Shown: positions 38,368 through 50,345, counted from the stretch's first letter. The stretch is 64,000 bases of DNA from Actinomyces gerencseriae DSM 6844 (GCF_000429265.1 NZ_AUBN01000012.1:1-64000), one strand, 5' to 3'. Translations and numbers: made by a program. The notes: generated by a model from the sequence alone, not told the origin.

Positions 38368-39819
38368 ATGAAGTCCATGAGCCCGTCGTCTCCGAGCGGC
38401 CGCGTCGCGCGCCGTCCGCCGCTTTTCGTCCCGCGCCGCACCGCCCTCCGGTCCTTCTCGGCACTCGCGGCCCTGGCATCCGCGGGGGCGCTCACCGGTT
38501 GCGGCTCGGCCCCGTCCGACAAGAAGCGCGACGACGCCCTGGCCAAGATCGAGTGGCTGCCCTCGGAGGTGGACACCGAGTCCGTCAGCCTGGACGAGGC
38601 GCGATCGGCCGCCGCGACGGCCTCCTGCAGCACCGTGGGCGCCACCATGATCTCCACACGGCTCGACGAGGAGGGCGACCGCAACGCCCTGTCCTGCCCC
38701 ATCGGGATCGCCCTCATCCTGGCCCTCCTGCACGCCGGGGCGGACGCCGTCGGCGAGGGGCTCAATCCCGCCCTGGGGCTCGACGCCGCCGCCGACGCCC
38801 GGACCCGCGACTCCACCTGGAGCGCCGTTCAGCAGGCCCTCCAGCGCTTCGACGTCGAGGACGTCCAGCGGCTGCGCGACTTCGACCCCGACGCCATCCC
38901 GGAGACGCCCCTGCTCCACGTCGCCAACAACATCCTGCTCGTCAAGGAGGACACCGTGGTCAGTCAGCGGTACCTCGACGACGCCAGGCGCTGGTACGCC
39001 GCCGAGGTCGGCCGCGCGCCCAACGACGATGCCAAGGCCGCCCTCGACGCCTGGGCCTCCCTGCACACCGGCGGGCTCATCAAGAAGTCCGGCATCGACG
39101 TCACGCCCGGCATGCGCCTCGTACTGCAGAACGCGCTGCTCTTCGCCGCTCGCTGGGCCGCCCCCTTCACGGCCGAGCACACCGCCAAGGGCTCGCCCTT
39201 CACGCTGTCCGACGGCTCGGCCTCCACCGCCGATCTCATGACCGGGACGGGCACCTACGCGCTGGCCCAGGGGCAGGGGTGGCGCGCCCTGCGCCTGCCC
39301 TACACGGCCGGGGCGACGACGCCGGGCGCACCCGTCCCCTCCCCATCGGGATCGGGCACGACGGATTCCGGCGAGCTGGTCATGGACGTGATCCTGCCCG
39401 ACGACGTCGTCTCCCCCGCCGATATGCCGCCGAGCACCTGGGGCGAGGCGACGGCGGCCCTCACGTCGGCGAGGGCTCGGCAGGAGGTCGCCCTCAAGCT
39501 GCCGAAGCTCGACCTGGCGTCCGGAGTCATGGACATCAAGCCCGTCCTGCAGTCGCTGGGCGTGAAGACGCTGATGCTGGATCACATCTCCCCGGGCCTC
39601 GACATCGACCAGGCCGTGCAGCAGGTGCGCCTGATCGTGGCCGGTGAGGGCACCGTCGCCGCCGCCCTCACCGAGGTCGGGGGCGACGGAGCGCCGGCCG
39701 ACGACGCGAGCAGACCCGTCGAGTTCGTCGTCGACCACCCCTACGTCCTGCGCATCGTGGACCTGGCCTCGGGGGCGGTCGTGATCGAGGCGGCCATTCT
39801 CAATCCCACTGAGGGCTGA
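38368..39819 (+). CDS. Lipoprotein serpin
   Basis: A 483-residue exported serpin. The signal sequence has twin Arg (VPRRTALRSF), a hydrophobic core and lipobox LTGC with Cys45, so it is anchored to the outer face of the membrane. The serpin fold shows in VANNILLVKEDTVVSQRYL, LVLQNALLFAARWAAPF and the C-terminal VEFVVDHPYVLRIVDLASG. The hinge of the reactive-centre loop reads GEGTVAAALTEVGG, close to the consensus needed for inhibitory loop insertion, so it may trap proteases. Serpins are rare in bacteria; a role against host or competing proteases is likely. It is divergent from the HAD operon and has GGAGA about 8 bases upstream of the ATG. Confidence 0.88.
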   Translation: MKSMSPSSPSGRVARRPPLFVPRRTALRSFSALAALASAGALTGCGSAPSDKKRDDALAKIEWLPSEVDTESVSLDEARSAAATASCSTVGATMISTRLDEEGDRNALSCPIGIALILALLHAGADAVGEGLNPALGLDAAADARTRDSTWSAVQQALQRFDVEDVQRLRDFDPDAIPETPLLHVANNILLVKEDTVVSQRYLDDARRWYAAEVGRAPNDDAKAALDAWASLHTGGLIKKSGIDVTPGMRLVLQNALLFAARWAAPFTAEHTAKGSPFTLSDGSASTADLMTGTGTYALAQGQGWRALRLPYTAGATTPGAPVPSPSGSGTTDSGELVMDVILPDDVVSPADMPPSTWGEATAALTSARARQEVALKLPKLDLASGVMDIKPVLQSLGVKTLMLDHISPGLDIDQAVQQVRLIVAGEGTVAAALTEVGGDGAPADDASRPVEFVVDHPYVLRIVDLASGAVVIEAAILNPTEG

Positions 39820-40103
39820 GCCCCTCGGCTGCGGGCGCGGAGTCGTGCCCCCGTGCCGTCGCGAGGCCCCGCCGGAGGATCCGCGGGAGTGCGCCGCCCG
39901 CGCCACCCCGGCCAGCGCGCTCCCGGTCTCGTGGAGCCGGCCCGGTGCTCTCCGCGGAGCCGAGTGGGCGCACTCCCGATGCCCTCCATGGAGCCGGCTC
40001 GGCGCTCTCCGTCGGATCGGCCCACGGGGGCGCCCCCGGGCGAACGGCCCCTAGGGGCACCCGAGTCGAGAGCAGGGGCAACCCGCGGAGAGCACCCGGC
40101 TCA

Positions 40104-40553
40104 TCACTTGCCGGTGTAGCGGTACACGTTCGTCTCCCGCAGCTCGAAGCCGCAGCGGCGATACAGACGGTTCGCGGCCTCGCGTGACGGGCGGGAGGTC
40201 AGGTCGACCGTGCGGGCGCCAATCCTGCCGGCATGGGCGACAGCCGCCTCCACGAGCGCCTGCCCGGCCCCCTGACCGCGGGTGGCGGAATCGACGACGA
40301 CGTCCTCCACCCAGGCGCGCAGACCCGTGGGGATCGAGAAGGTCGCCAGGGTCAGCATGCCCAGGATCGGGCGGGCGCCGTCCGTATCCGGAGCGTCGGG
40401 GCGGAAAACGAACAGGTGGACGCCCTCCTGCCCCACGAACGCCTCGCACTGCTCGGCGGTCAGCGCCGGAGCGGAGCGGGAGAGCTGGGGGATGAGGCGC
40501 TCCATCGCCTCGACGAGCTCGGGGTTGGATTCGGTGACGATCTCAACAGTCAT
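40104..40553 (-). CDS. GNAT-family N-acetyltransferase
   Basis: A 149-residue acetyltransferase. The acetyl-CoA binding motif A is VEDVVVDSATRGQGAGQALV (about 80-100), followed by DLTSRPSREAANRLYRRCGF (motif B). The last residues VYRYTGK close the fold. GAGGAG five bases before the ATG sets the start. It stands between the serpin and HAD copy 2; the 284-bp gap after the serpin holds only imperfect GC-rich repeats. Substrate unknown. Confidence 0.88.
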   Translation of the reverse strand: MTVEIVTESNPELVEAMERLIPQLSRSAPALTAEQCEAFVGQEGVHLFVFRPDAPDTDGARPILGMLTLATFSIPTGLRAWVEDVVVDSATRGQGAGQALVEAAVAHAGRIGARTVDLTSRPSREAANRLYRRCGFELRETNVYRYTGK

Positions 40554-40773
40554 GGACTCTCCTCAGTACTCTGTTCTGCGTTGTTCCGCATTGTTCCGCG
40601 TTCCACCGGGCTCCGCCCGGCACTCTACCGGCTCCACCGGGTCCGCCGACCCCCACCGGGCTCTGCTGGCCACTGCCCGGAGCCCGCGGCGGCGGGCGAC
40701 CGCGGCCCGCGTGGAGCCTACCCGGTCCCGATCGGAGCATGAGCGAAACCGTGCCGTTCCACTCGGACGCGGC

Positions 40774-41568
40774 TCAGTCGGAAGCGGTGAGTATCGAGTC
40801 GATGAGGGAGGCGACCGACGGCGTCGTGCCCTCGCAGACGGCCAGGACCTCGGGCGGCGAGTCGTTCATGGCGACGGCGTGGTCGGCGGCCTCGTGCATG
40901 GAGATGTCGTTCCACGAGTCGCCGATGCTCCAGGTCTCGATGCGCTCGCCCCGGCAGGGGCCGTCGTCGGCGACGAGGAGCCCGACCAGGGAGGCCAGGC
41001 CCGCGCCCTTGGACGACCCGGCCGGCACGACATCGAGGAAGTCCTGATTGCGGAAGGCGACCGCGGCGTCCCCCCAGCGGTGCCCGATCTCCGCCTGCAC
41101 GCGTGCGAGGAGTACGGGGTCGGCGATGCGCAGCGGGACGCCGACGACGGTTCGCCCCGCCAGGTCGGCGCGGGACGCCCGGGAGAACAGGGTGAGCAGG
41201 GCCGTGTCGGAACCGATCGAGTCGTAGAGCTGGAGGTCGCCGTCGAGCGTGGTGACGAAGACCGTGACGCCGGCCTCGCCGTCGAGCAGGTCGAGCACCT
41301 CCTCCGCCAAGCCGTCGGGCAGGGTCCTGGCCTTCAGGACGTCGTAGTCGCGGCCGGTCAGGACTGCGCCGGTGTAGAGCACGGAGTAGTCGAAGACCAG
41401 ACCGGAGCCGCGCAGGGCGTTGCGCAGAGCGGATACCGAGCGCCCGGTGTTGGGGACGAGAATGTGGCCGGCATCGCGCCAGCGCTCCATGGCGTCCAGA
41501 TCGGTCCGGGACACGGTCGCATTGAAGATGATGGTGCCGTCGAGGTCGGTGGAGAGGAGCTTGCGCAT
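40774..41568 (-). CDS. Cof/SPP-type HAD phosphatase, copy 2
   Basis: A 264-residue paralogue of 37407-38216. The nucleophile motif is TDLDGTIIFNATVSR, the Lys segment PAGSSKGAGL and the last motif GDSWNDISMHEAADHAVAM. The cap and N-terminal regions have diverged from copy 1, so the substrates could differ, whereas residues of the catalytic core segment are virtually identical at the DNA level. It lies 126 bp downstream of nadE on the same strand, separated by a 22-bp repeat array. Confidence 0.87.
   Translation of the reverse strand: MRKLLSTDLDGTIIFNATVSRTDLDAMERWRDAGHILVPNTGRSVSALRNALRGSGLVFDYSVLYTGAVLTGRDYDVLKARTLPDGLAEEVLDLLDGEAGVTVFVTTLDGDLQLYDSIGSDTALLTLFSRASRADLAGRTVVGVPLRIADPVLLARVQAEIGHRWGDAAVAFRNQDFLDVVPAGSSKGAGLASLVGLLVADDGPCRGERIETWSIGDSWNDISMHEAADHAVAMNDSPPEVLAVCEGTTPSVASLIDSILTASD
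40871..41052. repeat. Gene-conversion tract, copy 2
   Basis: 182 bp matching 37519-37700 at 179 positions. Confidence 0.9.
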
Positions 41569-41605
41569 CGTCTCAGCCTACGAGTCGGAGCGCGGCGACG
41601 TCGGC

Positions 41606-41691
41606 CCGATCTCGGTGCGGAACCGGACCGATCTCGGTGCGGAACCGGACCGATCTCGGTGCGGAACTCGACCGATCTCGGCGAGAATGCG
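41606..41691. repeat. 22-bp tandem array S1
   Basis: CCGATCTCGG starts at 41606, 41628, 41650 and 41672, an exact 22-bp period, each followed by TGCGGAAC and four variable bases. It fills most of the gap between nadE and HAD copy 2, right at the nadE stop. Confidence 0.9.
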
Positions 41692-41694
41692 CTC

Positions 41695-43905
41695 TCAGGA
41701 CGGCGGGACGTTGCGTTCGAGCTCGGCGATCCACGCGCTGCCGCCGGCGTCCGAGGGCATGCGCCAGTCCCCGCGCGGGGAGAGCGACCCGCCCGCCACG
41801 ACCTTCGGCCCGTTGGGCAGAGTGGACCGCTTGAACTGGTTGGAGAAGAACCGGCGGAGGAACAGCAGCTCCCACGTCCTGATGGCGACCAGGTCGTAGG
41901 AGACCCTCTCCTCCTCCGGCAGGCCGGCCGGCCACCGGCCCGCGCCCGCGTCCGCCCACGCCTTCTCCGCCAGGAAGGCGATCCGGCTCGGCCGGGAACC
42001 GCGGCGCAGCACGTGCCACAGGGTGAAATCCTGCAGGGCGTAGGGCCCGATCATCGCCTGAGTGGACTGGATCGTCCCGCCGGCCTCGGCCGGGACCAGC
42101 TCGGGACTGATCTCGGTGCCGAGGATGGCCAGGAGAGTGCGCCCGACGGCGTCGTCGAACAGGCGCTCGGCCACGACCCAGCGGATGAGGTGCTGGATGA
42201 GGGTCTTGGGGATGCCGGCGTTGACGCCGTAGTGGGCCATCTGGTCGCCCACCCCGAAGGTGCACCAGCCCAGCGCCAGCTCGGACAGGTCGCCGGTGCC
42301 CAGCACGATGCCGCCACGATGGTTGGCGATGCGGAAGAGGAAGTCGGTGCGCAGTCCGGCCTGGACGTTCTCGAAGGTGACGTCGTACGCCTCGCGCCCG
42401 CGCTCGCCGCGCCCGTAGGGGTGGCCCATGGCGGCGAGCATTCGCTCGGCGGCGGGGCGGATATCGAGCTCCTCGGTGCGGCAGCCGAGCGCCTCCGCCA
42501 GGGCGAGCGCGTTCCGCTTCGTCTCGGCGCTCGTGGCGAATCCGGGCATGGTGATGGCGTGGATGTGCTCGCGTCCCAGGCCGAGGCGGTCCACGGCGCG
42601 GGCGGCCACGATGAGCGCATGGGTGGAGTCGAGCCCGCCGCTCACCCCGATGACGATCCTGGGCAGCCCGATGGCCCGCAGGCGCTGGACGAGCGCCGCC
42701 ACCTGGATGGTGTAGGCCTCGTAGCAGTCCTGGGCGAGTCGGGCCGGGTCGTCGGGGACGAAGGGGAAGCGGTCGACGACGCGGCGCAGCCCGATGTCGG
42801 AGCGCGGGACCCGCAGCGCCCGGCGGCCGATGCGGACGGTGAGGAAGCGGTTCGGGGCGGAGGCCGCGCGCCCGGGCAGGTCATCCGGTTCGAGCGGATC
42901 ATCCGCTCGGCGGACGGCGAGGGCCTCCCGGTTGTCGTCGAAGGAGCCCTGGCGCAGGCGCTCGGCGAGCAGCCCCTCGACATCGACGTCGACGACCGTG
43001 GCGCGCGGCCCGTCGGGGAAGCGCTCGGTCTCCCCCAGCAGCACCCCGTTCTCGTAGACGAAGGTCTGACCGTCCCAGGCCAGGTCCGTCGACGACTCCC
43101 CCTGCCCGGCGGCCGCGAAGACGTAGGCGGCCAGGCCCCGTGAGCTGGAGGCGCGGGCCAGCAGCTTGCGGTCCTCGGCCCTGCCCACGGTGATGGGCGA
43201 GCCGGACAGGTTGACCAGGACCGTGGCGCCCGCGAGCGCCGCCAGGGAGGACGGCGGGACGGGCACCCACATGTCCTCGCAGACCTCGACGTGGAAGGTC
43301 AGGCCGGGCACGTCGGCGACCTCGAAGAGCAGGTTCGGTCCGAAGGGGACACGGGCGACGGTCTCGTCCCGACCATCGCGGACCCCGGGCAGGGCGATCC
43401 ACCGCCGACCGGCCGCACCGCCCCGGCCCTCTCCATCGACTCCAGCGGCGAAGTGCCGCTTCTCGTAGAACTCGCGGTAGTCGGGCAGGTAGGACTTGGG
43501 GGCGACGCCGAGCACGACACCGCCCTGGATGACGACGGCGCAGTTGCAGAGGCGGCTTCCGCATCGCAGGGGGGCGCCGACGACGATCGCCGGCAGGAGC
43601 TCGGCGGAGGCCGCGCGGATGGTCTCGATGGCGGCCAGCACCTCGGCGAGCAGCACATCGCTCAGCAGCAGGTCGTCGATGGAGTAGCCGGTCAGGCCGA
43701 GCTCGGGGAAGACCGCCAGGCACGCGCCGTCGTCGGACAGGACGCGGGTCTGCTCGATGGTCGCGGCGGCGTTGGCGGCGGGGTCCGCCAGCACGACGGG
43801 CAGGGTGACGGCGGCGACGCGCGCGAAGCCCTGGTCGTAGGCGGAGCGGAACTCGATGGTCGGCCTCCCGGCGGCGGCCGTCGGCGATGGTGGGTCCTGA
43901 AGCAT
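41695..43905 (-). CDS. nadE: Glutamine-dependent NAD+ synthetase
   Basis: A 736-residue two-domain enzyme. The N-terminal nitrilase-type glutaminase has catalytic Glu68 ([11 protein letters not shown]), Lys in the [10 protein letters not shown] region and Cys in EVCEDMW. The C-terminal synthetase has the PP-loop [10 protein letters not shown] and [12 protein letters not shown]. It forms NAD+ from deamido-NAD+, ATP and glutamine. The length suits the actinobacterial glutamine-dependent form. Upstream lie paired TAACGAAACG motifs that may be control sites. Confidence 0.96.
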   Translation of the reverse strand: MLQDPPSPTAAAGRPTIEFRSAYDQGFARVAAVTLPVVLADPAANAAATIEQTRVLSDDGACLAVFPELGLTGYSIDDLLLSDVLLAEVLAAIETIRAASAELLPAIVVGAPLRCGSRLCNCAVVIQGGVVLGVAPKSYLPDYREFYEKRHFAAGVDGEGRGGAAGRRWIALPGVRDGRDETVARVPFGPNLLFEVADVPGLTFHVEVCEDMWVPVPPSSLAALAGATVLVNLSGSPITVGRAEDRKLLARASSSRGLAAYVFAAAGQGESSTDLAWDGQTFVYENGVLLGETERFPDGPRATVVDVDVEGLLAERLRQGSFDDNREALAVRRADDPLEPDDLPGRAASAPNRFLTVRIGRRALRVPRSDIGLRRVVDRFPFVPDDPARLAQDCYEAYTIQVAALVQRLRAIGLPRIVIGVSGGLDSTHALIVAARAVDRLGLGREHIHAITMPGFATSAETKRNALALAEALGCRTEELDIRPAAERMLAAMGHPYGRGERGREAYDVTFENVQAGLRTDFLFRIANHRGGIVLGTGDLSELALGWCTFGVGDQMAHYGVNAGIPKTLIQHLIRWVVAERLFDDAVGRTLLAILGTEISPELVPAEAGGTIQSTQAMIGPYALQDFTLWHVLRRGSRPSRIAFLAEKAWADAGAGRWPAGLPEEERVSYDLVAIRTWELLFLRRFFSNQFKRSTLPNGPKVVAGGSLSPRGDWRMPSDAGGSAWIAELERNVPPS

Positions 43906-44042
43906 GTGGCGATCATCCCACGGCGCTCGGGAGGGAGGACGACGGAGCGGCGGGTCGGCCGCGGTCGGGCTCGGTCGGGCTCGGGGCGGCCGTTGAGGCC
44001 CTCTCAGGGCCCTCGGAACCCCCGCGAACAGCCGATGTTACC

Positions 44043-44116
44043 GTTTCGTTACCTACAGAACAGAATCGAGATCGTTTCGTTATCATGGACCACCGGAATC
44101 CCGCGGAATTCCGGTG
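44043..44116 (-). promoter_or_regulatory. Repeated GTTTCGTTA motifs and inverted repeat upstream of nadE
   Basis: In an otherwise GC-rich gap there is an AT-rich patch. GTTTCGTTA occurs at 44043-44051 and 44074-44082 (TAACGAAAC on the nadE strand), followed by CACCGGAAT (44091-44099) and its inverse (44108-44116). It looks like a regulatory region, but I cannot name the regulator. Confidence 0.4.
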
Positions 44117-44160
44117 AGCCTCGAATGGATTTCTGGGCGCGGACCCCCTATAGTTTTCCT

Positions 44161-44292
44161 CGTCGGAACGCAGACGGCACGAGGGGATCAGGGACCCCGA
44201 TGACTGCCGATGCGTTCGGGGATGTCGCGATTCAGGGACCGCGCCCCCGAGCCCGGCGAGAGGCCCCGCACCGTAAGGTGTCGGGGCCTCCC
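44161..44292 (+). ncRNA. Candidate small RNA between nadE and tetR
   Basis: A TATAGT box (44149-44154) with TGGATT 17 bases upstream could drive a transcript of about 130 bases ending in the hairpin at 44260-44290. No open frame with a Shine-Dalgarno fits. The evidence is only promoter-like and terminator-like signals; it could equally be the leader of nothing. Confidence 0.3.
44260..44290 (+). terminator. Hairpin with GTAA loop
   Basis: GAGGCCCCG (44260-44268) pairs with CGGGGCCTC (44282-44290), extended by CACC/GGTG around loop GTAA with a bulged T. It is followed by CCTCTGTTCT. It may also end tetR transcription from the other side. Confidence 0.65.
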
Positions 44293-44455
44293 TCTGTTCT
44301 CCGGCATGGTTCTCCGGCAGGTCCATGATCGCAACACCTGCCGGAGAGCCGTCGGAGCGCGAGGCGCTCCGCGGGCCACCGGCGTCGCCCCAACGCTCAG
44401 CTCCGGGGCGACGCGCTCCGCAGCCTACGCGAGTGCCGCACCGCCCGTGTCGAAC

Positions 44456-45166
44456 TCACGCACGCGCATCGGGATCGATCCGCCACCGCCCTTTCAGCCC
44501 GTCCACGAGAAGACGGACCTCGGGAGCCATCGTGGTCGACAGGCGCCGATCCGCGGCGCTGCCCGGCGTCGTCGAGCACAACCACTGGATCTGCAGCCCG
44601 TCGCTGAGGGCCACGACCGATCGGGCGATCAGCCGCGACGGAGCCTCCGGGCGCACCGTGCCCGCCCTCTTCCCGCGCTCCAGGGCCTCCTCGATCATCG
44701 TCACCGACTCCGCCAGATGGGCGGCGAACCACCGGTGCGCCGGATGCCCGGCGTCGAGGGCGGACATGGTCGTCGCCGCGTAGATCGCCACGAGGTCTCG
44801 ACGAGCCGCATTGTGCTCGACGAGTGCGACGAAGGCGTCGAGCAGCTCCCACGGGTCCTCGATCGAGCCTCCTCCCATGACGCGGGCGCGGTCGGCACGA
44901 TCGCGCCGCTCCAGCACCTGGGCGAAGAGCTCATCCTTGGAGGTGAAGTGGTGCAGCAGCCCGGCTTTCGAGATGTCCGACGCAGTCGCGATGTCCGACA
45001 GGGAGGTGCCGGCGTAGCCGTGCGCTCCGAACAGCGCGATGGCCTCGTTGAGGATCCGCTCGCGCTTGTCCTCGCTGCCCGCTCTGGGGCGACCGGGCCT
45101 GCGCCGCGAGTCCTCCCCGGGTGCGGAAGCGCGATCGCCCGAGGCGGCGCCGTCGAAACTGCTCAT
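44456..45166 (-). CDS. TetR-family transcriptional regulator
   Basis: A 236-residue repressor. A disordered, Arg-rich N-terminus (1-32) precedes the helix-turn-helix (33-80): RILNEAIALFGAHGYAGTSL, SDIATASDISKAGLLHHF and KDELFAQV. The ligand-binding domain fills the rest. There is no adjacent target gene in the usual divergent position; the upstream gap is filled with repeats. The ligand is unknown. Confidence 0.9.
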   Translation of the reverse strand: MSSFDGAASGDRASAPGEDSRRRPGRPRAGSEDKRERILNEAIALFGAHGYAGTSLSDIATASDISKAGLLHHFTSKDELFAQVLERRDRADRARVMGGGSIEDPWELLDAFVALVEHNAARRDLVAIYAATTMSALDAGHPAHRWFAAHLAESVTMIEEALERGKRAGTVRPEAPSRLIARSVVALSDGLQIQWLCSTTPGSAADRRLSTTMAPEVRLLVDGLKGRWRIDPDARA

Positions 45167-45224
45167 GCTCGCATTGTGGCACCGGTCGTGCCATCGGCCC
45201 GCGAGCGCCGCATCCCCCTTTCGT

Positions 45225-45300
45225 CGAGATCGGTCCGGTTCCGCGCCGAGATCGGTTCAGTTCCGTGCCGAGATCGGTCCGGTTCCGCATCGAGATCGGT
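45225..45300. repeat. 22-bp tandem array S2, inverted
   Basis: CGAGATCGG starts at 45225, 45247, 45269 and 45291, an exact 22-bp period; this is the reverse orientation of the S1 unit. It lies upstream of tetR. Confidence 0.9.
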
Positions 45301-45340
45301 CCGACGGCGCCGTGCCCGGCCACCGGGGCCACGAGTCGGA

Positions 45341-45389
45341 CATTCCTGCACGAGTCCGACGACGCCGTCGTCCGACTCGTGCAGGAATG
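45341..45389. repeat. Large near-perfect palindrome
   Basis: Two 23-base arms (45341-45363 starting CATTCCTGCACGAGTCC, and 45367-45389 ending CTCGTGCAGGAATG) with one mismatch, around a 3-base centre. The inner part shares CGAGTC/GACTCG with the hairpin at 31958. Confidence 0.9.
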
Positions 45390-45484
45390 CCAGCCTCGAC
45401 AAGGCTGGCGGGCGACCCGGGTCCAGCGCCCAGCAGGACTCCGGATCGCAATCGCAGGAGCCCCGCGCGGCGACACCTCTCCCT

Positions 45485-45632
45485 CACGCGGTCGTACCCT
45501 CCCGCGTGAGGTCGTACCTTGGAGCCCATCCAAGGTACGACCCGGCGCAAGAAGATACGACCGCGCGAGGCCACGTACGACCGCGCGAGGCCACGTACGA
45601 CCGCGCGACCATGAGCACGACCGCGCGGGCCA
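45485..45632. repeat. Phased inverted array R4 (20-bp period)
   Basis: GTCGTAC starts at 45491 and 45511. A central palindrome with 12-bp arms (GTCGTACCTTGG and complement, loop AGCCCAT) follows, then GTACGAC starts at 45535, ATACGAC at 45555, GTACGAC at 45575 and 45595, and GCACGAC at 45615. The steps are 20 bp and the inner pair is 24 bp apart. The gap 45167-45752 holds this, S2 and the palindrome, but no gene. Confidence 0.9.
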
Positions 45633-45752
45633 CGGACATGCCCCTCGTACCGCCGAGCAGTCCCGGACGGGACCCGCGAGCCCCCGAGAGCGCATGAAGA
45701 AGGCGGGGCCGCCCGGTCCACGATGGACTCGGACGGTCCCCGCCCCGATGCC

Positions 45753-48476
<2,724 letters not shown>

Positions 48477-48641
48477 ATGGGGACCTCCTTGACAGTCGTT
48501 CAGACGGCGCAGGTCCTGGCGGGCGGAAGCGACCGGGGGTCCGCTCCTCCGGCCGTCGAGGACGACTGCCGAAGGCGGTGAGGCCCCGATCCGCGAACGC
48601 GCGGGGGTCCTGGCGTCTCCGAGCAGTGCAACCCCATTGAG

Positions 48642-48662
48642 GTTGAGTCTATTCCGCTCAAC
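48642..48662 (-). promoter_or_regulatory. HAIR operator for HspR upstream of clpB
   Basis: GTTGAGT, 7 bases, GCTCAAC, close to the HspR consensus CTTGAGT-N7-ACTCAAG with the correct spacing. It lies 166 bp upstream of the clpB start. Confidence 0.8.
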
Positions 48663-48956
48663 TTTTCTTCGACCGGTGTCACTCATTGTGATCCGCCTCA
48701 TGCGCGCCGCGCGGCGCGAGGACCGGACGGCGCGCCGGTACAGCGGGTACGGCGAGTACGCCCCGCGCCCGCGCCGGCCCCGGAGGGACCCTCGCCGGCG
48801 GGTCCGCGGTGAGCTTGAGAAGACCGTGCCAGTCCCTGCCGACCGCTCAGCGCCGTCCGGAATCGAGGTTCTTCGTGTTCGAGGGTGCGGTCGGGATGGG
48901 CAGCGGCGGTGAGTGGGCGGCGGCGGGCGGGTGCTGGTGGTTCGGTGCGTCCGGGT

Positions 48957-49142
48957 CCTGCGCGGTCGTACGTCGGGGCGCCGGGTCGTACGTCGGGGCG
49001 CGCGGTCGTACCTTTTTGCGCGGTGTCGTACCTTGTGACGCGGGGTCGTACGTTAGAAGGGCTCCAGGGTACGACCGCGCGCTTTCGGGTACGACGTCGT
49101 GAGAAGAGGTACGACCGCGCGCTCCCGGGTACGACCGCGCGG
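48957..49142. repeat. Phased inverted array R5 (20-bp period)
   Basis: GTCGTAC starts at 48965, 48985, 49005, 49025 and 49045; a degenerate core follows, then GTACGAC starts at 49069, 49089, 49109 and 49129. Every step is 20 bp and the inner pair is 24 bp apart. Apart from the HAIR site the 1155-bp gap 48477-49631 has no gene; a CATACTATAC stretch at 49590-49599 could be the -10 of the next gene. Confidence 0.9.
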
Positions 49143-49631
49143 GTGGCTCTTGCGACGGCACGGCGCCGTACGAACAATCCGATGCCTTCTCGTCCGGCCC
49201 GGGCCGCGCGAGGATCGGCCGATCCCGATCGTTTCGGTAAGGCCCCTCGCGCGCTCCAGCAGGCTCCGGGCCCTCGCAACAGATCCGGACACCCGGGCAC
49301 CGGGACGGCCCGCGCCGGGAGGACGGCGCGCCCCTGGGCGAGCCCGGGAGACCACCGGCGGGCGCGAGCGCTCGCCCCGGAACCGCCAGCCGTCATCCCG
49401 ACGACCGACCTCGGCGAGAAGGGCCCGCTCAATCGCATACGCCCCGCCCACCACATCTGGAAGCACGAAGAACCGGAATCGGGCACCGCGCACGGTCCCC
49501 CGCCCCGCGCATGGCCCCGACGGACGCGTCCCACCGGCGCACTCCTCCGGGCACTTCTCCCCATTGCCCCGATCGGCATCTCTGGGGCGCATACTATACG
49601 AACTGTTCCTCTGCAACTTCAGGAGACGACC

Positions 49632-50345
49632 ATGACGACCTTCCACCGCGCGACCGCAATCGTCGCTGCTGTGCTCCTGTCCGCTTCCCTGACAGCATGC
49701 TCACTGATCGGCGGTTCCAGGAACAATTCCTCGGATCGGGAGAGCGCCTCGGCGCAGTCGACTGACTCGCAGGGCGCGGGCTCGCAGGCCACCGGGCCGA
49801 CGGACGAGTCCTCCCAGCAGGCGTCCGACGGCCACCAGACGGTCACGACCTCCACGACCATGATCTCCTTCGACATCCCGGAGAACTGGGCGGTCATGAC
49901 CGGCGCCGACATGCAGGACGACCAGAAGATCGCGCTGTTCGCCAGAGCGTTCAATATGGACCCCGACCAGGCGCGCGAGGTGGTCTCGCAGATCGACATG
50001 CAGGCCCTCTCCCCGACGCCCGATGCCAACGGCTTCATCGAGAACGCGAACGTCGCGCCCATGACGGGGATCCGCTCCCTGCCGACCGAGGACGCGATGT
50101 ACCAGCAGATACAGGCGCAGGGCGGCGAGCCCACGGGGTACTCCACCTCCCAGACCATGCTCGGGGAGGCCGCCGTCCTGACCTACACCATGACCCAGCC
50201 CCAGAGCGCGCAGATTCTCCAGGGCATCCAGATCGCCGCCCCGAGCAAGAGCGAGAGCGGGGACTGGGCGACGATCACGGTCACGACGACGGACGCCGCC
50301 CGCACCCAGGAGCTGGCCGACACCGTCCTGTCCACGCTGTCCTGA
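49632..50345 (+). CDS. Lipoprotein of unknown function
   Basis: A 237-residue lipoprotein: signal peptide MTTFHRATAIVAAVLLSASL, lipobox LTAC with Cys23, a Ser/Gln-rich linker (30-67), then a compact domain beginning ISFDIPENWAVMTG and ending ELADTVLSTLS. The domain resembles the PsbP/LpqN-like or DUF1795-type folds that follow the same strand order, but I cannot assign a family. AGGAG sits six bases before the ATG. It is probably transcribed from a promoter near 49590. Confidence 0.8.
   Translation: MTTFHRATAIVAAVLLSASLTACSLIGGSRNNSSDRESASAQSTDSQGAGSQATGPTDESSQQASDGHQTVTTSTTMISFDIPENWAVMTGADMQDDQKIALFARAFNMDPDQAREVVSQIDMQALSPTPDANGFIENANVAPMTGIRSLPTEDAMYQQIQAQGGEPTGYSTSQTMLGEAAVLTYTMTQPQSAQILQGIQIAAPSKSESGDWATITVTTTDAARTQELADTVLSTLS

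Noticed and set aside
40282..43143. 953-residue plus-strand frame
   Set aside because: Antisense to HAD copy 2 and nadE, crossing the 22-bp repeats.
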